Source: Crossaster papposus
Lineage: Eukaryota > Echinodermata > Asteroidea > Velatida > Solasteridae
Assembly: GCA_037893245.1 (NCBI GenBank)
Contig: JBAIAA010000806.1
Location: 310,001 to 374,000 of the forward strand
Length of the DNA: 64,000 nt
Direction of reading: 5' to 3'
The position numbers and the translations under genes are program-made. Below the pieces are notes generated by a model that saw only the letters and a program-made list of their open reading frames with translations, made no database searches and was not told where the DNA came from. Position 1 is the first letter of the stretch. Each line of letters opens with the position of its first letter. This document shows positions 24,559 to 37,480 of this stretch, piece after piece.

Positions 24559-24691
24559 CCACTGACCTCTACAACTGGACATTTCATTGGCTCACAGCAG
24601 TGACGCCATGTTGCACTTCCAGTTCGCGCCGACTTCAAGTGTTAGCACAGCAGAATATGGACAATGATCTGTCCAGGTGTTGAGGTCAGTG
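24559..24691. repeat. Right arm of the fold-back element
   Basis: The 133-bp arm begins with CCACTGACCTCTAC and ends with TTGAGGTCAGTG, i.e. it is also bounded by inverted copies of the terminal motif. It is the reverse complement of the left arm apart from a length difference of 12 bp and a run of mismatches outside the core. Confidence 0.75.
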
Positions 24692-24699
24692 GTGTTAAC
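24692..24699. repeat. Right target-site duplication GTGTTAAC
   Basis: Second copy of the duplicated target; the satellite resumes directly as GTTAAAATGTTCAG, so the interrupted monomer is complete when one duplicate is removed. Confidence 0.85.
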
Positions 24700-25929
24700 G
24701 TTAAAATGTTCAGAAAATCGAAATAAAATACTAACAAAGCATGCCCCGGGTCAAATTGCTAATTTTGCCATTCCTGGAGGCCCCCCTCTATCTCCTAACA
24801 CCCAGCCCCTTCCCGGGGCATGCTTTCCTTCATGCCCTTATTTGTGGGCAGGGATTGTGTGCACAAACCTATGGCGAATTTGAAACGCGTGTGTTAACGT
24901 TACAATTTACAGAAAATCGAAATAAAATACTAACAAAGCATGCCCCGGGTCAAATTGCAAATTTTGCCATTCCTGGAGGCCCCCCTCTATCTCCTAACAC
25001 CCAGCCCCTTCCCGGGGCATGCTTTCCTTCATGCCCTTATTTGTGGGCAGGGATTGTGTGCACAAACCTATGGCGAATTTGAAACGCGTGTGTTAACGTT
25101 ACAATTTACAGAAAATCGAAATAAAATACTAACAAAGCATGCCCCGGGTCAAATTGCTAATTTTGCCATTCCTGGAGGCCCCCCTCTATCTCCTAACACC
25201 CAGCCCCTTCCCGGGGCATGCTTTCCTTCATGCCCTTATTTGTGGGCGGGGATTGTGTGCACAAACCTATGGCGAATTTGAAACGCGTGTGTTAACGTTA
25301 AAATTTTCAGAAAATCGAAATAAAATACTAACAAAGCATGCCCCGGGTCAAATTTCTAATCTTGCCATTCCTGGAGGCCCCCCTCTATCTCCTAACACCC
25401 AGCCCCTTCCCGGGGCATGCTTTCCTTCATGCCCTTATTTGTGGGCGGGGATTGTGTGCACAAACCTATGGCGAATTTGAAACGCGTGTGTTAACGTTAA
25501 CATTTTAAGAAAATCGAAATAAAATACTAACAAAGAATGCCCCGGGTCAAATTGCAAATTTTGCCATTCCTGGAAGCCCCCCTCTATCTCCTAACACCCA
25601 GCCCCTTCCAGGGGCATGCTTTCCTTCATGCCCTTATTTGTGGGCGGGGATTGTGTGCACAAACCTATGGCGAATTTGAAACGCGTGTGTTAACGTTAAA
25701 ATTTTAAGAAAATCGAAATAAAATACTAACAAAGCATGCCCCGGGTCAAATTGCTAATTTTGCCATTCCTGGAGGCCCCCCTCTATCTCCTAACACCCAG
25801 CCCCTTCCCGGGGCATGCTTTCCTTCATGCCCTTATTTGTGGGCGGGGATTGTGTGCACAAACCTATGGCGAATTTGAAACGCGTGTGTTAACGTTAAAA
25901 TGTACAGAAAATCGAAATAAAATACTAAC

Positions 25930-28717
25930 TAAGCATGCCCCGGGTCAAATTGCTAATTTTGCCATTCCTGGAAGCCCCCCTCTATCTCCTAACACCCAGC
26001 CCCTTCCAGGGGCATGCTTTCCGTCATGCCCTTATTTGTGGGCGGGGATTGTGTACACAAACCTATGGCGAATTTGAAACGCGTGTGTTAACGTTAAAAT
26101 TTTCAGAAAATCGAAATAAAATACTAACAAAGCATGCCCCGGGTCAAATTGTTAATTTTGCCATTCCTGGAGGCCCCCCCTCTATCTCCTAACACCCATC
26201 CCCTTCCCGGGGCATGCTTTCCTTCATGCCCTTATTTGTGGGCGGGGATTGTGTGCACAAACCTATGGCGAATTTGAAACGCGTGTGTTAACGTAAAAAT
26301 TTTCAGAAAATCGAAATAAAATACTAACAAAGCATGCCCCGGGTCAAATTGCTAATTTTGCCATTCCTGGAGGCCCCCCTCTATCTCCTAACACACAGCC
26401 CCTTCCCGGGGCATGCTTTCCTTCATGCCCTTATTTGTGGGCGGGGATTGTGTGCACAAACCTATGGCGAATTTGAAACGCGTGTGTTAACGTTACAATT
26501 TACAGAAAATCGAAATAAAATACTAACAAAGCATGCCCCGGGTCAAATTGCTAATTTTGCCATTCCTGGAGGCCCCCCTCTATCTCCTAACACCCAGCCC
26601 CTTCCCGGGGCATGCTTTCCTTCATGCCCTTATTTGTGGGCGGGGATTGTGTGCACAAACCTATGGCGAATTTGAAACGCGTGTGTTAACGTTAAAATGT
26701 TCAGAAAATCGAAATAAAATACTAACAAAGCATGCCCCGGGTCAAATTGCTAATTTTGCCATTCCTGGAGGCCCCCCTCTATCTCCTAACACCCAGCCCC
26801 TTCCCGGGGCATGCTTTCCTTCATGCCCTTATTTGTGGGCAGGGATTGTGTGCACAAACCTATGGCGAATTTGAAACGCGTGTGTTAACGTTACAATTTA
26901 CAGAAAATCGAAATAAAATACTAACAAAGCATGCCCCGGGTCAAATTGCAAATTTTGCCATTCCTGGAGGCCCCCCTCTATCTCCTAACACCCAGCCCCT
27001 TCCCGGGGCATGCTTTCCTTCATGCCCTTATTTGTGGGCAGGGATTGTGTGCACAAACCTATGGCGAATTTGAAACGCGTGTGTTAACGTTACAATTTAC
27101 AGAAAATCGAAATAAAATACTAACAAAGCATGCCCCGAGTCAAATTGCTAATTTTGCCATTCCTGGAGGCCCCCCTCTATCTCCTAACACCCAGCCCCTT
27201 CCCGGGGCATGCTTTCCTTCATGCCCTTATTTGTGGGCGGGGATTGTGTGCACAAACCTATGGCGAATTTGAAACGCGTGTGTTAACGTTAAAATGTTCA
27301 GAAAATCGAAATAAAATACTAACTAAGCATGCCCCGGGTCAAATTGCTAATTTTGCCATTCCTGGAAGCCCCCCTCTATCTCCTAACACCCAGCCCCTTC
27401 CAGGGGCATGCTTTCCGTCATGCCCTTATTTGTGGGCGGGGATTGTGTACACAAACCTATGGCGAATTTGAAACGCGTGTGTTAACGTTAAAATTTTCAG
27501 AAAATCGAAATAAAATACTAACAAAGCATGCCCCGGGTCAAATTGTTAATTTTGCCATTCCTGGAGGCCCCCCCTCTATCTCCTAACACCCATCCCCTTC
27601 CCGGGGCATGCTTTCCTTCATGCCCTTATTTGTGGGCGGGGATTGTGTGCACAAACCTATGGCGAATTTGAAACGCGTGTGTTAACGTAAAAATTTTCAG
27701 AAAATCGAAATAAAATACTAACAAAGCATGCCCCGGGTCAAATTGCTAATTTTGCCATTCCTGGAGGCCCCCCTCTATCTCCTAACACACAGCCCCTTCC
27801 CGGGGCATGCTTTCCTTCATGCCCTTATTTGTGGGCGGGGATTGTGTGCACAAACCTATGGCGAATTTGAAACGCGTGTGTTAACGTTACAATTTACAGA
27901 AAATCGAAATAAAATACTAACAAAGCATGCCCCGGGTCAAATTGCTAATTTTGCCATTCCTGGAGGCCCCCCTCTATCTCCTAACACCCAGCCCCTTCCC
28001 GGGGCATGCTTTCCTTCATGCCCTTATTTGTGGGCGGGGATTGTGTGCACAAACCTATGGCGAATTTGAAACGCGTGTGTTAACGTTAAAATGTTCAGAA
28101 AATCGAAATAAAATACTAACAAAGCATGCCCCGGGTCAAATTGCTAATTTTGCCATTCCTGGAGGCCCCCCTCTATCTCCTAACACCCAGCCCCTTCCCG
28201 GGGCATGCTTTCCTTCATGCCCTTATTTGTGGGCAGGGATTGTGTGCACAAACCTATGGCGAATTTGAAACGCGTGTGTTAACGTTACAATTTACAGAAA
28301 ATCGAAATAAAATACTAACAAAGCATGCCCCGGGTCAAATTGCAAATTTTGCCATTCCTGGAGGCCCCCCTCTATCTCCTAACACCCAGCCCCTTCCCGG
28401 GGCATGCTTTCCTTCATGCCCTTATTTGTGGGCAGGGATTGTGTGCACAAACCTATGGCGAATTTGAAACGCGTGTGTTAACGTTACAATTTACAGAAAA
28501 TCGAAATAAAATACTAACAAAGCATGCCCCGAGTCAAATTGCTAATTTTGCCATTCCTGGAGGCCCCCCTCTATCTCCTAACACCCAGCCCCTTCCCGGG
28601 GCATGCTTTCCTTCATGCCCTTATTTGTGGGCGGGGATTGTGTGCACAAACCTATGGCGAATTTGAAACGCGTGTGTTAACGTTAAAATGTTCAGAAAAT
28701 CGAAATAAAATACTAAC
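25930..28717 (+). repeat. 7-monomer tandem duplication (1394 bp x 2)
   Basis: Spacing is 1394 bp (7 x 199 + 1, from one C7 tract per unit). Diagnostic pairs are AACTAAGC at 25930/27324, CACCCATCCCC at 26195/27589, ACGTAAAAATT at 26290/27684, ACACACAG at 26394/27788 and CCCCGAGTC at 27138/28532. It sits inside the first copy of the 25-mer block and is not found doubled in the second copy. It therefore may be younger than the 25-mer duplication, or the second copy took up only part of it. Confidence 0.8.
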
Positions 28718-29667
28718 AAAGCATGCCCCGGGTCAAATTGCTAATTTTGCCATTCCTGGAAGCCCCCCTCTATCTCCTAACACCCAGCCCCTTCCAGGGG
28801 TATGCTTTCCGTCATGCCCTTATTTGTGGGCGGGGATTGTGTACACAAACCTATGGCGAATTTGAAACGCGTGTGTTAACGTTAAAATTTACAGAAAATC
28901 GAAATAAAATACTAACAAAGCATGCCCCGGTCAAATTGTTAATTTTGCCATTCCTGGAGGCCCCCCCTCTATCTCCTAACACCCAGCCCCTTCCCGGGGC
29001 ATGCTTTCCTTCATGCCCTTATTTGTGGGCGGGGATTGTGTGCACAAACCTATGGCGAATTTGAAACGCGTGTGTTAACGTTAAAATTTTCAGAAAATCG
29101 CAATAAAATACTAACAAAGCATGCCCCGGGTCAAATTGCTAATTTTGCCATTCCTGGAGGCCCCCCTCTATCTCCTAACACCCAGCCCCTTCCCGGGGCA
29201 TGCTTTCCTTCATGCCCTTATTTGTGGGCGGGGATTGTGTGCACAAACCTATGGCGAATTTGAAACGCGTGTGTTAACGTTAAAATGTTCAGAAAATCGA
29301 AATAAAATACTAACAAAGCATGCCCCGGGTCAAATTGATAATTTTGCCATTCCTGGAGGCCCCCCTCTATCTCCTAACACCCAGCCCCTTCCCGGGGCAT
29401 GCTTTCCTTCATGCCCTTATTTGTGGGCAGGGATTGTGTGCACAAACCTATGGCGAATTTGAAACGCGTGTGTTAACGTTACAATTTACAGAAAATCGAA
29501 ATAAAATACTAACAAAGCATGCCCCGGGTCAAATTGCTAATTTTGCCATTCCTGGAGGCCCCCCTCTATCTCCTAACACCCAGCCCCTTCCCGGGCATGC
29601 TTTCCTTCATGCCCTTATTTGTGTGCGGGGATTGTGTGCACAAACCTATGGCGAATTTGAAACGCGT

Positions 29668-29675
29668 GTGTTAAC
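29668..29675. other. Paralogous empty site of the MITE
   Basis: In the second copy of the 25-mer block the matching position reads GCGTGTGTTAACGTTAAAATG with a single GTGTTAAC and no insert. The surrounding monomers (29121, 29320, 29717 versus 23873, 24072, 24741) share private variants such as CAAATTGATAATTT, so this is the true counterpart of the insertion site. Confidence 0.8.
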
Positions 29676-32600
29676 GTTAAAATGTTCAGAAAATCGAAAT
29701 AAAATACTAACAAAGCATGCCCCGGGTCAAATTGCTAATTTTGCCATTCCTGGAGGCCCCCCTCTATCTCCTAACACCCAGCCCCTTCCCGGGGCATGCT
29801 TTCCTTCATGCCCTTATTTGTGGGCAGGGATTGTGTGCACAAACCTATGGCGAATTTGAAACGCGTGTGTTAACGTTACAATTTACAGAAAATCGAAATA
29901 AAATACTAACAAAGCATGCCCAGGGTCAAATTGCAAATTTTGCCATTCCTGGAGGCCCCCCTCTATCTCCTAACACCCAGCCCCTTCCCGGGGCATGCTT
30001 TCCTTCATGCCCTTATTTGTGGGCAGGGATTGTGTGCACAAACCTATGGCGAATTTGAAACGCGTGTGTTAACGTTACAATTTACAGAAAATCGAAATAA
30101 AATACTAACAAAGCATGCCCCGGGTCAAATTGCTAATTTTGCCATTCCTGGAGGCCCCCCTCTATCTCCTAACACCCAGCCCCTTCCCGGGGCATGCTTT
30201 CCTTCATGCCCTTATTTGTGGGCGGGGATTGTGTGCACAAACCTATGGCGAATTTGAAACGCGTGTGTTAACGTTAAAATTTTCAGAAAATCGAAATAAA
30301 ATACTAACAAAGCATGCCCAGGGTCAAATTTCTAATCTTGCCATTCCTGGAGGCCCCCCTCTATCTCCTAACACCCAGCCCCTTCCCGGGGCATGCTTTC
30401 CTTCATGCCCTTATTTGTGGGCGGGGATTGTGTGCACAAACCTATGGCGAATTTGAAACGCGTGTGTTAACGTTAACATTTTAAGAAAATCGAAATAAAA
30501 TACTAACAAAGCATGCCCCGGGTCAAATTGCAAATTTTGCCATTCCTGGAAGCCCCCCTCTATCTCCTAACACCCAGCCCCTTCCAGGGGCATGCTTTCC
30601 TTCATGCCCTTATTTGTGGGCGGGGATTGTGTGCACAAACCTATGGCGAATTTGAAACGCGTGTGTTAACGTTAAAATTTTAAGAAAATCGAAATAAAAT
30701 ACTAACAAAGCATGCCCCGGGTCAAATTGCTAATTTTGCCATTCCTGGAGGCCCCCCTCTATCTCCTAACACCCAGCCCCTTCCCGGGGCATGCTTTCCT
30801 TCATGCCCTTATTTGTGGGCGGGGATTGTGTGCACAAACCTATGGCGAATTTGAAATGCGTGTGTTAACGTTAAAATGTACAGAAAATCGAAATAAAATA
30901 CTAACAAAGCATGCCCCGGGTCAAATTGCTAATTTTGCCATTCCTGGAAGCCCCCCTCTATCTCCTAACACCCAGCCCCTTCCAGGGGCATGCTTTCCGT
31001 CATGCCCTTATTTGTGGGCGGGGATTGTGTACACAAACCTATGGCGAATTTGAAACGCGTGTGTTAACGTTAAAATTTTCAGAAAATCGAAATAAAATAC
31101 TAACAAAGCATGCCCCGGGTCAAATTGTTAATTTTGCCATTCCTGGAGGCCCCCCCTCTATCTCCTAACACCCAGCCCCTTCCCGGGGCATGCTTTCCTT
31201 CATGCCCTTATTTGTGGGCGGGGATTGTGTGCACAAACCTATGGCGAATTTGAAACGCGTGTGTTAACGTAAAAATTTTCAGAAAATCGAAATAAAATAC
31301 TAACAAAGCATGCCCCGGGTCAAATTGCTAATTTTGCCATTCCTGGAGGCCCCCCTCTATCTCCTAACACACAGCCCCTTCCCGGGGCATGCTTTCCTTC
31401 ATGCCCTTATTTGTGGGCGGGGATTGTGTGCACAAACCTATGGCGAATTTGAAACGCGTGTGTTAACGTTACAATTTACAGAAAATCGAAATAAAATACT
31501 AACAAAGCATGCCCCGGGTCAAATTGCTAATTTTGCCATTCCTGGAGGCCCCCCTCTATCTCCTAACACCCAGCCCCTTCCCGGGGCATGCTTTCCTTCA
31601 TGCCCTTATTTGTGGGCGGGGATTGTGTGCACAAACCTATGGCGAATTTGAAACGCGTGTGTTAACGTTAAAATGTTCAGAAAATCGAAATAAAATACTA
31701 ACAAAGCATGCCCCGGGTCAAATTGCTAATTTTGCCATTCCTGGAGGCCCCCCTCTATCTCCTAACACCCAGCCCCTTCCCGGGGCATGCTTTCCTTCAT
31801 GCCCTTATTTGTGGGCAGGGATTGTGTGCACAAACCTATGGCGAATTTGAAACGCGTGTGTTAACGTTACAATTTACAGAAAATCGAAATAAAATACTAA
31901 CAAAGCATGCCCCGGGTCAAATTGCAAATTTTGCCATTCCTGGAGGCCCCCCTCTATCTCCTAACACCCAGCCCCTTCCCGGGGCATGCTTTCCTTCATG
32001 CCCTTATTTGTGGGCAGGGATTGTGTGCACAAACCTATGGCGAATTTGAAACACGTGTGTTAACGTTACAATTTACAGAAAATCGAAATAAAATACTAAC
32101 AAAGCATGCCCCGGGTCAAATTGCTAATTTTGCCATTCCTGGAGGCCCCCCTCTATCTCCTAACACCCAGCCCCTTCCCGGGGCATGCTTTCCTTCATGC
32201 CCTTATTTGTGGGCGGGGATTGTGTGCACAAACCTATGGCGAATTTGAAACGCGTGTGTTAACGTTAAAATGTTCAGAAAATCGAAATAAAATACTAACA
32301 AAGCATGCCCCGGGTCAAATTGCTAATTTTGCCATTCCTGGATGCCCCCCTCTATCTCCTAACACCCAGCCCCTTCCCGGGGCATGCTTTCCTTCATGCC
32401 CTTATTTGTGGGCGGGGGTTGTGTGCACAAACCTATGGCGAATTTGAAACGCGTGTGTTAACGTTAACATTTTCAGAAAATCGAAATAAAATACTAACAA
32501 AGCATGCCCCGGGTCAAATTGCTAATTTTGCCATTCCTGGAGGCCCCCCTCTATCTCCTAACACCCAGCCCCTTCCCGGGGCATGCTTTCCTTCATGCCC

Positions 32601-34099
32601 TTATTTGTGGGCGGGGATTGTGTGCACAAACCTATGGCGAATTTGAAACGCGTGTGTTAACGTTAACATTTTCAGAAAATCGAAATAAAATACTAACAAA
32701 GCATGCCCCGGGTCAAATTGCAAATTTTGCCATTCCTGGAGGCCCCCCTCTATCTCCTAACACCCAGCCCCTTCCCGGGGCATGCTTTCCTTCATGCCCT
32801 TATTTGTGGGCGGGGATTGTGTGCACAAACCTATGGCGAATTTGAAACGCGTGTGTTAACGTTAAAATTTTCAGAAAATCGAAATAAAATACTAACAAAG
32901 CATGCCCCGGGTCAAATTGCAAATTTTGCCATTCCTGGAGGCCCCCCTCTATCTCCTAACACCCAGCCCCTTCCCGGGGCATGCTTTTCTTCATGCCCTT
33001 ATTTGTGGGTGGGGATTGTGTGCACAAACCTATGGCGAATTTGAAACGCGTGTGTTAACGTTAACATTTTCAGAAAATCGAAATAAAATACTAACAAAGC
33101 ATGCCCCGGGTCAAATTGCTAATTTTGCCATTCCTGGAGGCCCCCCCCTATCTCCTAACACCCAGCCCCTTCCCGGGCATGCTTTCCTTCATGCCCTTAT
33201 TTGTGGGCGGGGATTGTGTACACAAAGCTATGGCGAATTTGAAACGCGTGTGTTAACGTTAACATTTTCAGAAAATCGAAATAAAATACTAACAAAGCAT
33301 GCCCCGGGTCAAATTGCTAATTTTGCCATTCCTGGAGGCCCCCCTCTATCTCCTAACACCCAGCCCCTTCCCGGGGCATGCTTTCCTTCATGCCCTTATT
33401 TGTGGGCGGGGATTGTGTGCACAAACCTATGGCGAATTTGAAACGCGTGTGTTAACGTTAAAATGTTCAGAACATCGAAATAAAATACTAACAAAGCATG
33501 CCCCGGGTCAAATTGATAATTTTGCCATTCCTGGAGGCCCCCCTCTATCTCCTAACACCCAGCCCCTTCCCGGGGCATGCTTTCCTTCATGCCCTTATTT
33601 GTGGGCAGGGATTGTGTGCACAAACCTATGGCGAATTTGAAACGCGTGTGTTAACGTTACAATTTACAGAAAATCGAAATAAAATACTAACAAAGCATGC
33701 CCCGGGTCAAATTGCTAATTTTGCCATTCCTGGAGGCCCCCCTCTATCTCCTAACACCCAGCCCCTTCCCGGGGCATGCTTTCCTTCATGCCCTTATTTG
33801 TGGGCGGGGATTGTGTGCACAAACCTATGGCGAATTTGAAACGCGTGTGTTAACGTTAAAATGTTCAGAAAATCGAAATAAAATACTAACAAAGCATGCC
33901 CCGGGTCAAATTGCTAATTTTGCCATTCCTGGGGGCCCCCCTCTATCTCCTAACACCCAGCCCCTTCCCGGGGCATGCTTTCCTTCATGCCCTTATTTGT
34001 GGGCAGGGATTGTGTGCACAAACCTATGGCGAATTTGAAACGCGTGTGTTAACGTTACAATTTACAGAAAATCGAAATAAAATACTAACAAAGCATGCC

Positions 34100-37000
34100 C
34101 CGGGTCAAATTGCAAATTTTGCCATTCCTGGAGGCCCCCCTCTATCTCCTAACACCCAGCCACTTCCCGGGGCATGCTTTCCTTCATGCCCTTATTTGTG
34201 GGCAGGGATTGTGTGCACAAACCTATGGCGAATTTGAAACGCGTGTGTTAACGTTACAATTTACAGAAAATCGAAATAAAATACTAACAAAGCATGCCCC
34301 GGGTCAAATTGCAAATTTTGCCATTCCTGGAGGCCCCCCTCTATCTCCTAACACCCAGCCCCTTCCCGGGGCATGCTTTCCTTCATGCCCTTATTTGTGG
34401 GCGGGGGTTGTGTGCACAAACCTATGGCGAATTTGAAACGCGTGTGTTAACGTTTACATTTTCAGAAAATCGAAATAAAATACTAACAAAGCATGCCCCG
34501 GGTCAAATTGCTAATTTTGCCATTCCTGGAGGCCCCCCTCTATCTCCTAACACCCAGCCCCTTCCCGGGGCATGCTTTCCTTCATGCCCTTATTTGTGGG
34601 CGGGATTGTGTGCACAAACCTATGGCGAATTTGAAACGCGTGTGTTAACGTTAACATTTTCAGAAAATCGAAATAAAATACTAACAAAGCATGCCCCGGG
34701 TCAAATTGCAAATTTTGCCATTCCTGGAGGCCCCCCTCTATCTCCTAACACCCAGCCCCTTCCCGGGGCATGCTTTCCTTCATGCCCTTATTTGTGGGCG
34801 GGGATTGTGTGCACAAACCTATGGCGAATTTGAAACGCGTGTGTTAACGTTAACATTTTCAGAAAATCGAAATAAAATACTAACAAAGCATGCCCCGGGT
34901 CAAATTGCAAATTTTGCCATTCCTGGAGGCCCCCCTCTATCTCCTAACACCCAGCCCCTTCCCGGGGCATGCTTTTCTTCATGCCCTTATTTGTGGGCGG
35001 GGATTGTGTGCACAAACCTATGGCGAATTTGAAACGCGTGTGTTAACGTTAACATTTTCAGAAAATCGAAATAAAATACTAACAAAGCATGCCCCGGGTC
35101 AAATTGCTAATTTTGCCATTCCTGGAGGCCCCCCTCTATCTCCTAACACCCAGCCCCTTCCCGGGGCATGCTTTCCTTCATGCCCTTATTTGTGGGCAGG
35201 GATTGTGTGCACAAACCTATGGCGAATTTGAAACGCGTGTGTTAACGTTACAATTTACAGAAAATCGAAATAAAATACTAACAAAGCATGCCCCGGGTCA
35301 AATTGCAAATTTTGCCATTCCTGGAGGCCCCCCTCTATCTCCTAACACCCAGCCCCTTCCCGGGGCATGCTTTCCTTCATGCCCTTATTTGTGGGCGGGG
35401 GTTGTGTGCACAAACCTATGGCGAATTTGAAACGCGTGTGTTAACGTTAACATTTTAAGAAAATCGAAATAAAATACTAACAAAGCATGCCCCGGGTCAA
35501 ATTGCTAATTTTGCCATTCCTGGAGGCCCCCCTCTATCTCCTAACACCCAGCCCCTTCCCGGGGCATGCTTTCCTTCATGCCCTTATTTGTGGGCGGGAT
35601 TGTGTGCACAAACCTATGGCGAATTTGAAACGCGTGTGTTAACGTTAACATTTTCAGAAAATCGAAATAAAATACTAACAAAGCATGCCCCGGGTCAAAT
35701 TGCAAATTTTGCCATTCCTGGAGGCCCCCCTCTATCTCCTAACACCCAGCCCCTTCCCGGGTCATGCTTTCCTTCATGCCCTTATTTGTGGGCGGGGATT
35801 GTGTGCACAAACCTATGGCGAATTTGAAACGCGTGTGTTAACGTAAAAATTTTCAGAAAATCGAAATAAAATACTAACAAAGCATGCCCCGGGTCAAATT
35901 GCAAATTTTGCCATTCCTGGAGGCCCCCCTCTATCTCCTAACACCCAGCCCCTTCCCGGGGCATGCTTTTCTTCATGCCCTTATTTGTGGGCGGGGATTG
36001 TGTGCACAAACCTATGGCGAATTTGAAACGCGTGTGTTAACGTTAACATTTTCAGAAAATCGAAATAAAATACTAACAAAGCATGCCCCGGGTCAAATTG
36101 CTAATTTTGCCATTCCTGGAGGCCCCCCTCTATATCCTAACACCCAGCCCCTTCCCGGGGCATGCTTTCCTTCATGCCCTTATTTGTGGGCGGGGATTGT
36201 GTGCACAAACCTATGGCGAAATTGAAACGCGTGTGTTAACGTTAACATTTTCAGAAAATCGAAATAAAATACTAACAAAGCATGCCCCGGGTCAAATTGC
36301 TAATTTTGCCATTCCTGGAGGCCCCCCTCTATCTCCTAACACCCAGCCCCTTCCCGGGGCATGCTTTCCTTCATGCCCTTATTTGTGGGCGGGGATTGTG
36401 TGCACAAACCTATGGCGAATTTGAAACGCGTGTGTTAACGTTAAAATGTACAGAAAATCGAAATAAAATACTAACAAAGCATGCCCCGGGTCAAATTGCT
36501 AATTTTGCCATTCCTGGAGGCCCCCCTCTATCGCCTAACACCCAGCCCCTTCCCGGGGCATGCTTTCCTTCATGCCCTTATTTGTGGGCGGGATTGTGTG
36601 CACAAACCTATGGCGAATTTGAAACGCGTGTGTTAACGTTAACATTTTCAGAAAATCGAAATAAAATACTAACAAAGCATGCCCCGGGTCAAATTGCAAA
36701 TTTTGCCATTCCTGGAGGCCCCCCTCTATCTCCTAACACCCAGCCCCTTCCCGGGGCATGCTTTCCTTCATGCCCTTATTTGTGGGCGGGGATTGTGTGC
36801 ACAAACCTATGGCGAATTTGAAACGCGTGTGTTAACGTAAAAATTTTCAGAAAATCGAAATAAAATACTAACAAAGCATGCCCCGGGTCAAATTGCAAAT
36901 TTTGCCATTCCTGGAGGCCCCCCTCTATCTCCTAACACCCAGCCCCTTCCCGGGGCATGCTTTTCTTCATGCCCTTATTTGTGGGCGGGGATTGTGTGCA

Positions 37001-37480
37001 CAAACCTATGGCGAATTTGAAACGCGTGTGTTAACGTTAACATTTTCAGAAAATCGAAATAAAATACTAACAAAGCATGCCCCGGGTCAAATTGCTAATT
37101 TTGCCATTCCTGGAGGCCCCCCTCTATATCCTAACACCCAGCCCCTTCCCGGGGCATGCTTTCCTTCATGCCCTTATTTGTGGGCGGGGATTGTGTGCAC
37201 AAACCTATGGCGAAATTGAAACGCGTGTGTTAACGTTAACATTTTCAGAAAATCGAAATAAAATACTAACAAAGCATGCCCCGGGTCAAATTGCTAATTT
37301 TGCCATTCCTGGAGGCCCCCCTCTATCTCCTAACACCCAGCCCCTTCCCGGGGCATGCTTTCCTTCATGCCCTTATTTGTGGGCGGGGATTGTGTGCACA
37401 AACCTATGGCGAATTTGAAACGCGTGTGTTAACGTTAAAATGTACAGAAAATCGAAATAAAATACTAACAAAGCATGCCC
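34100..37480 (+). repeat. 5-monomer higher-order repeat (994 bp, three copies)
   Basis: A 1-bp deletion in the GC box (GTGGGCGGGATTG for GTGGGCGGGGATTG) recurs at 34601, 35595 and 36589, exactly 994 bp apart (5 x 199 minus that base). Linked variants: GGCGGGGGTTG at 34404/35398, ACGTAAAAATT at 35842/36836, CTCTATATCC at 36130/37124 and GGCGAAATTG at 36210/37204. The fixed spacing of a unique indel is strong evidence for tandem duplication rather than recurrent mutation. Confidence 0.85.

Larger units (their letters stand above)
24429..24691. mobile_element. Fold-back MITE-like DNA transposon (263 bp), possibly hAT type
   Basis: The only non-satellite DNA in the window. The distance between flanking monomer landmarks is 470 bp instead of 199, i.e. 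271 extra bases = 263-bp element + 8-bp duplication, with no satellite lost. The terminal 28 bp (24429-24456 and 24664-24691) are inverted repeats with 25 matches, starting CACTGACCTC. Nearly the whole element folds on itself: arm 24429-24549, loop 24550-24558, arm 24559-24691, with a perfect 45-bp core (24488-24532 against 24575-24619). No coding capacity is apparent, so it is non-autonomous. The 8-bp duplication GTGTTAAC fits the hAT pattern nTnnnnAn and the ends begin with CA, but position 3 is C where hAT ends usually have a purine. The P superfamily also makes 8-bp duplications. An alternative reading is a CCACTGACC terminus with a 6-bp TGTTAA duplication. Confidence 0.85.
23276..32240 (+). 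repeat. 25-monomer block duplicated once; first copy carries the MITE
   Basis: Monomers from about 23276 onward match those from about 28524 onward. Spacing is 5248 bp left of the MITE; without the 271-bp insertion that is 4977 (25 x 199 + 2). Right of the MITE it is 4976 because 29595 has one G fewer (CCCGGGCATG). Matching rare variants: TTCCAGGGGTATGCTTTCCGTC at 23545/28793, CCCCGGTCAAATTG at 23680/28928, AAATTGATAATTT at 24087/29335, AATCTTGCC at 25358/30334, ATTTTAAGAA at 25503/30479, ACACACAG at 26394/31370. Similarity fades near 27.25/32.2 kb. Small differences, such as AACTAAGC at 25930 against AACAAAGC at 30906, show the copies have begun to diverge. Confidence 0.8.

Noticed and set aside
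24271..24603. ORF running from the satellite into the fold-back element
   Set aside because: A chance fusion of satellite frame and MITE left arm; it ends inside the hairpin and resembles no protein.
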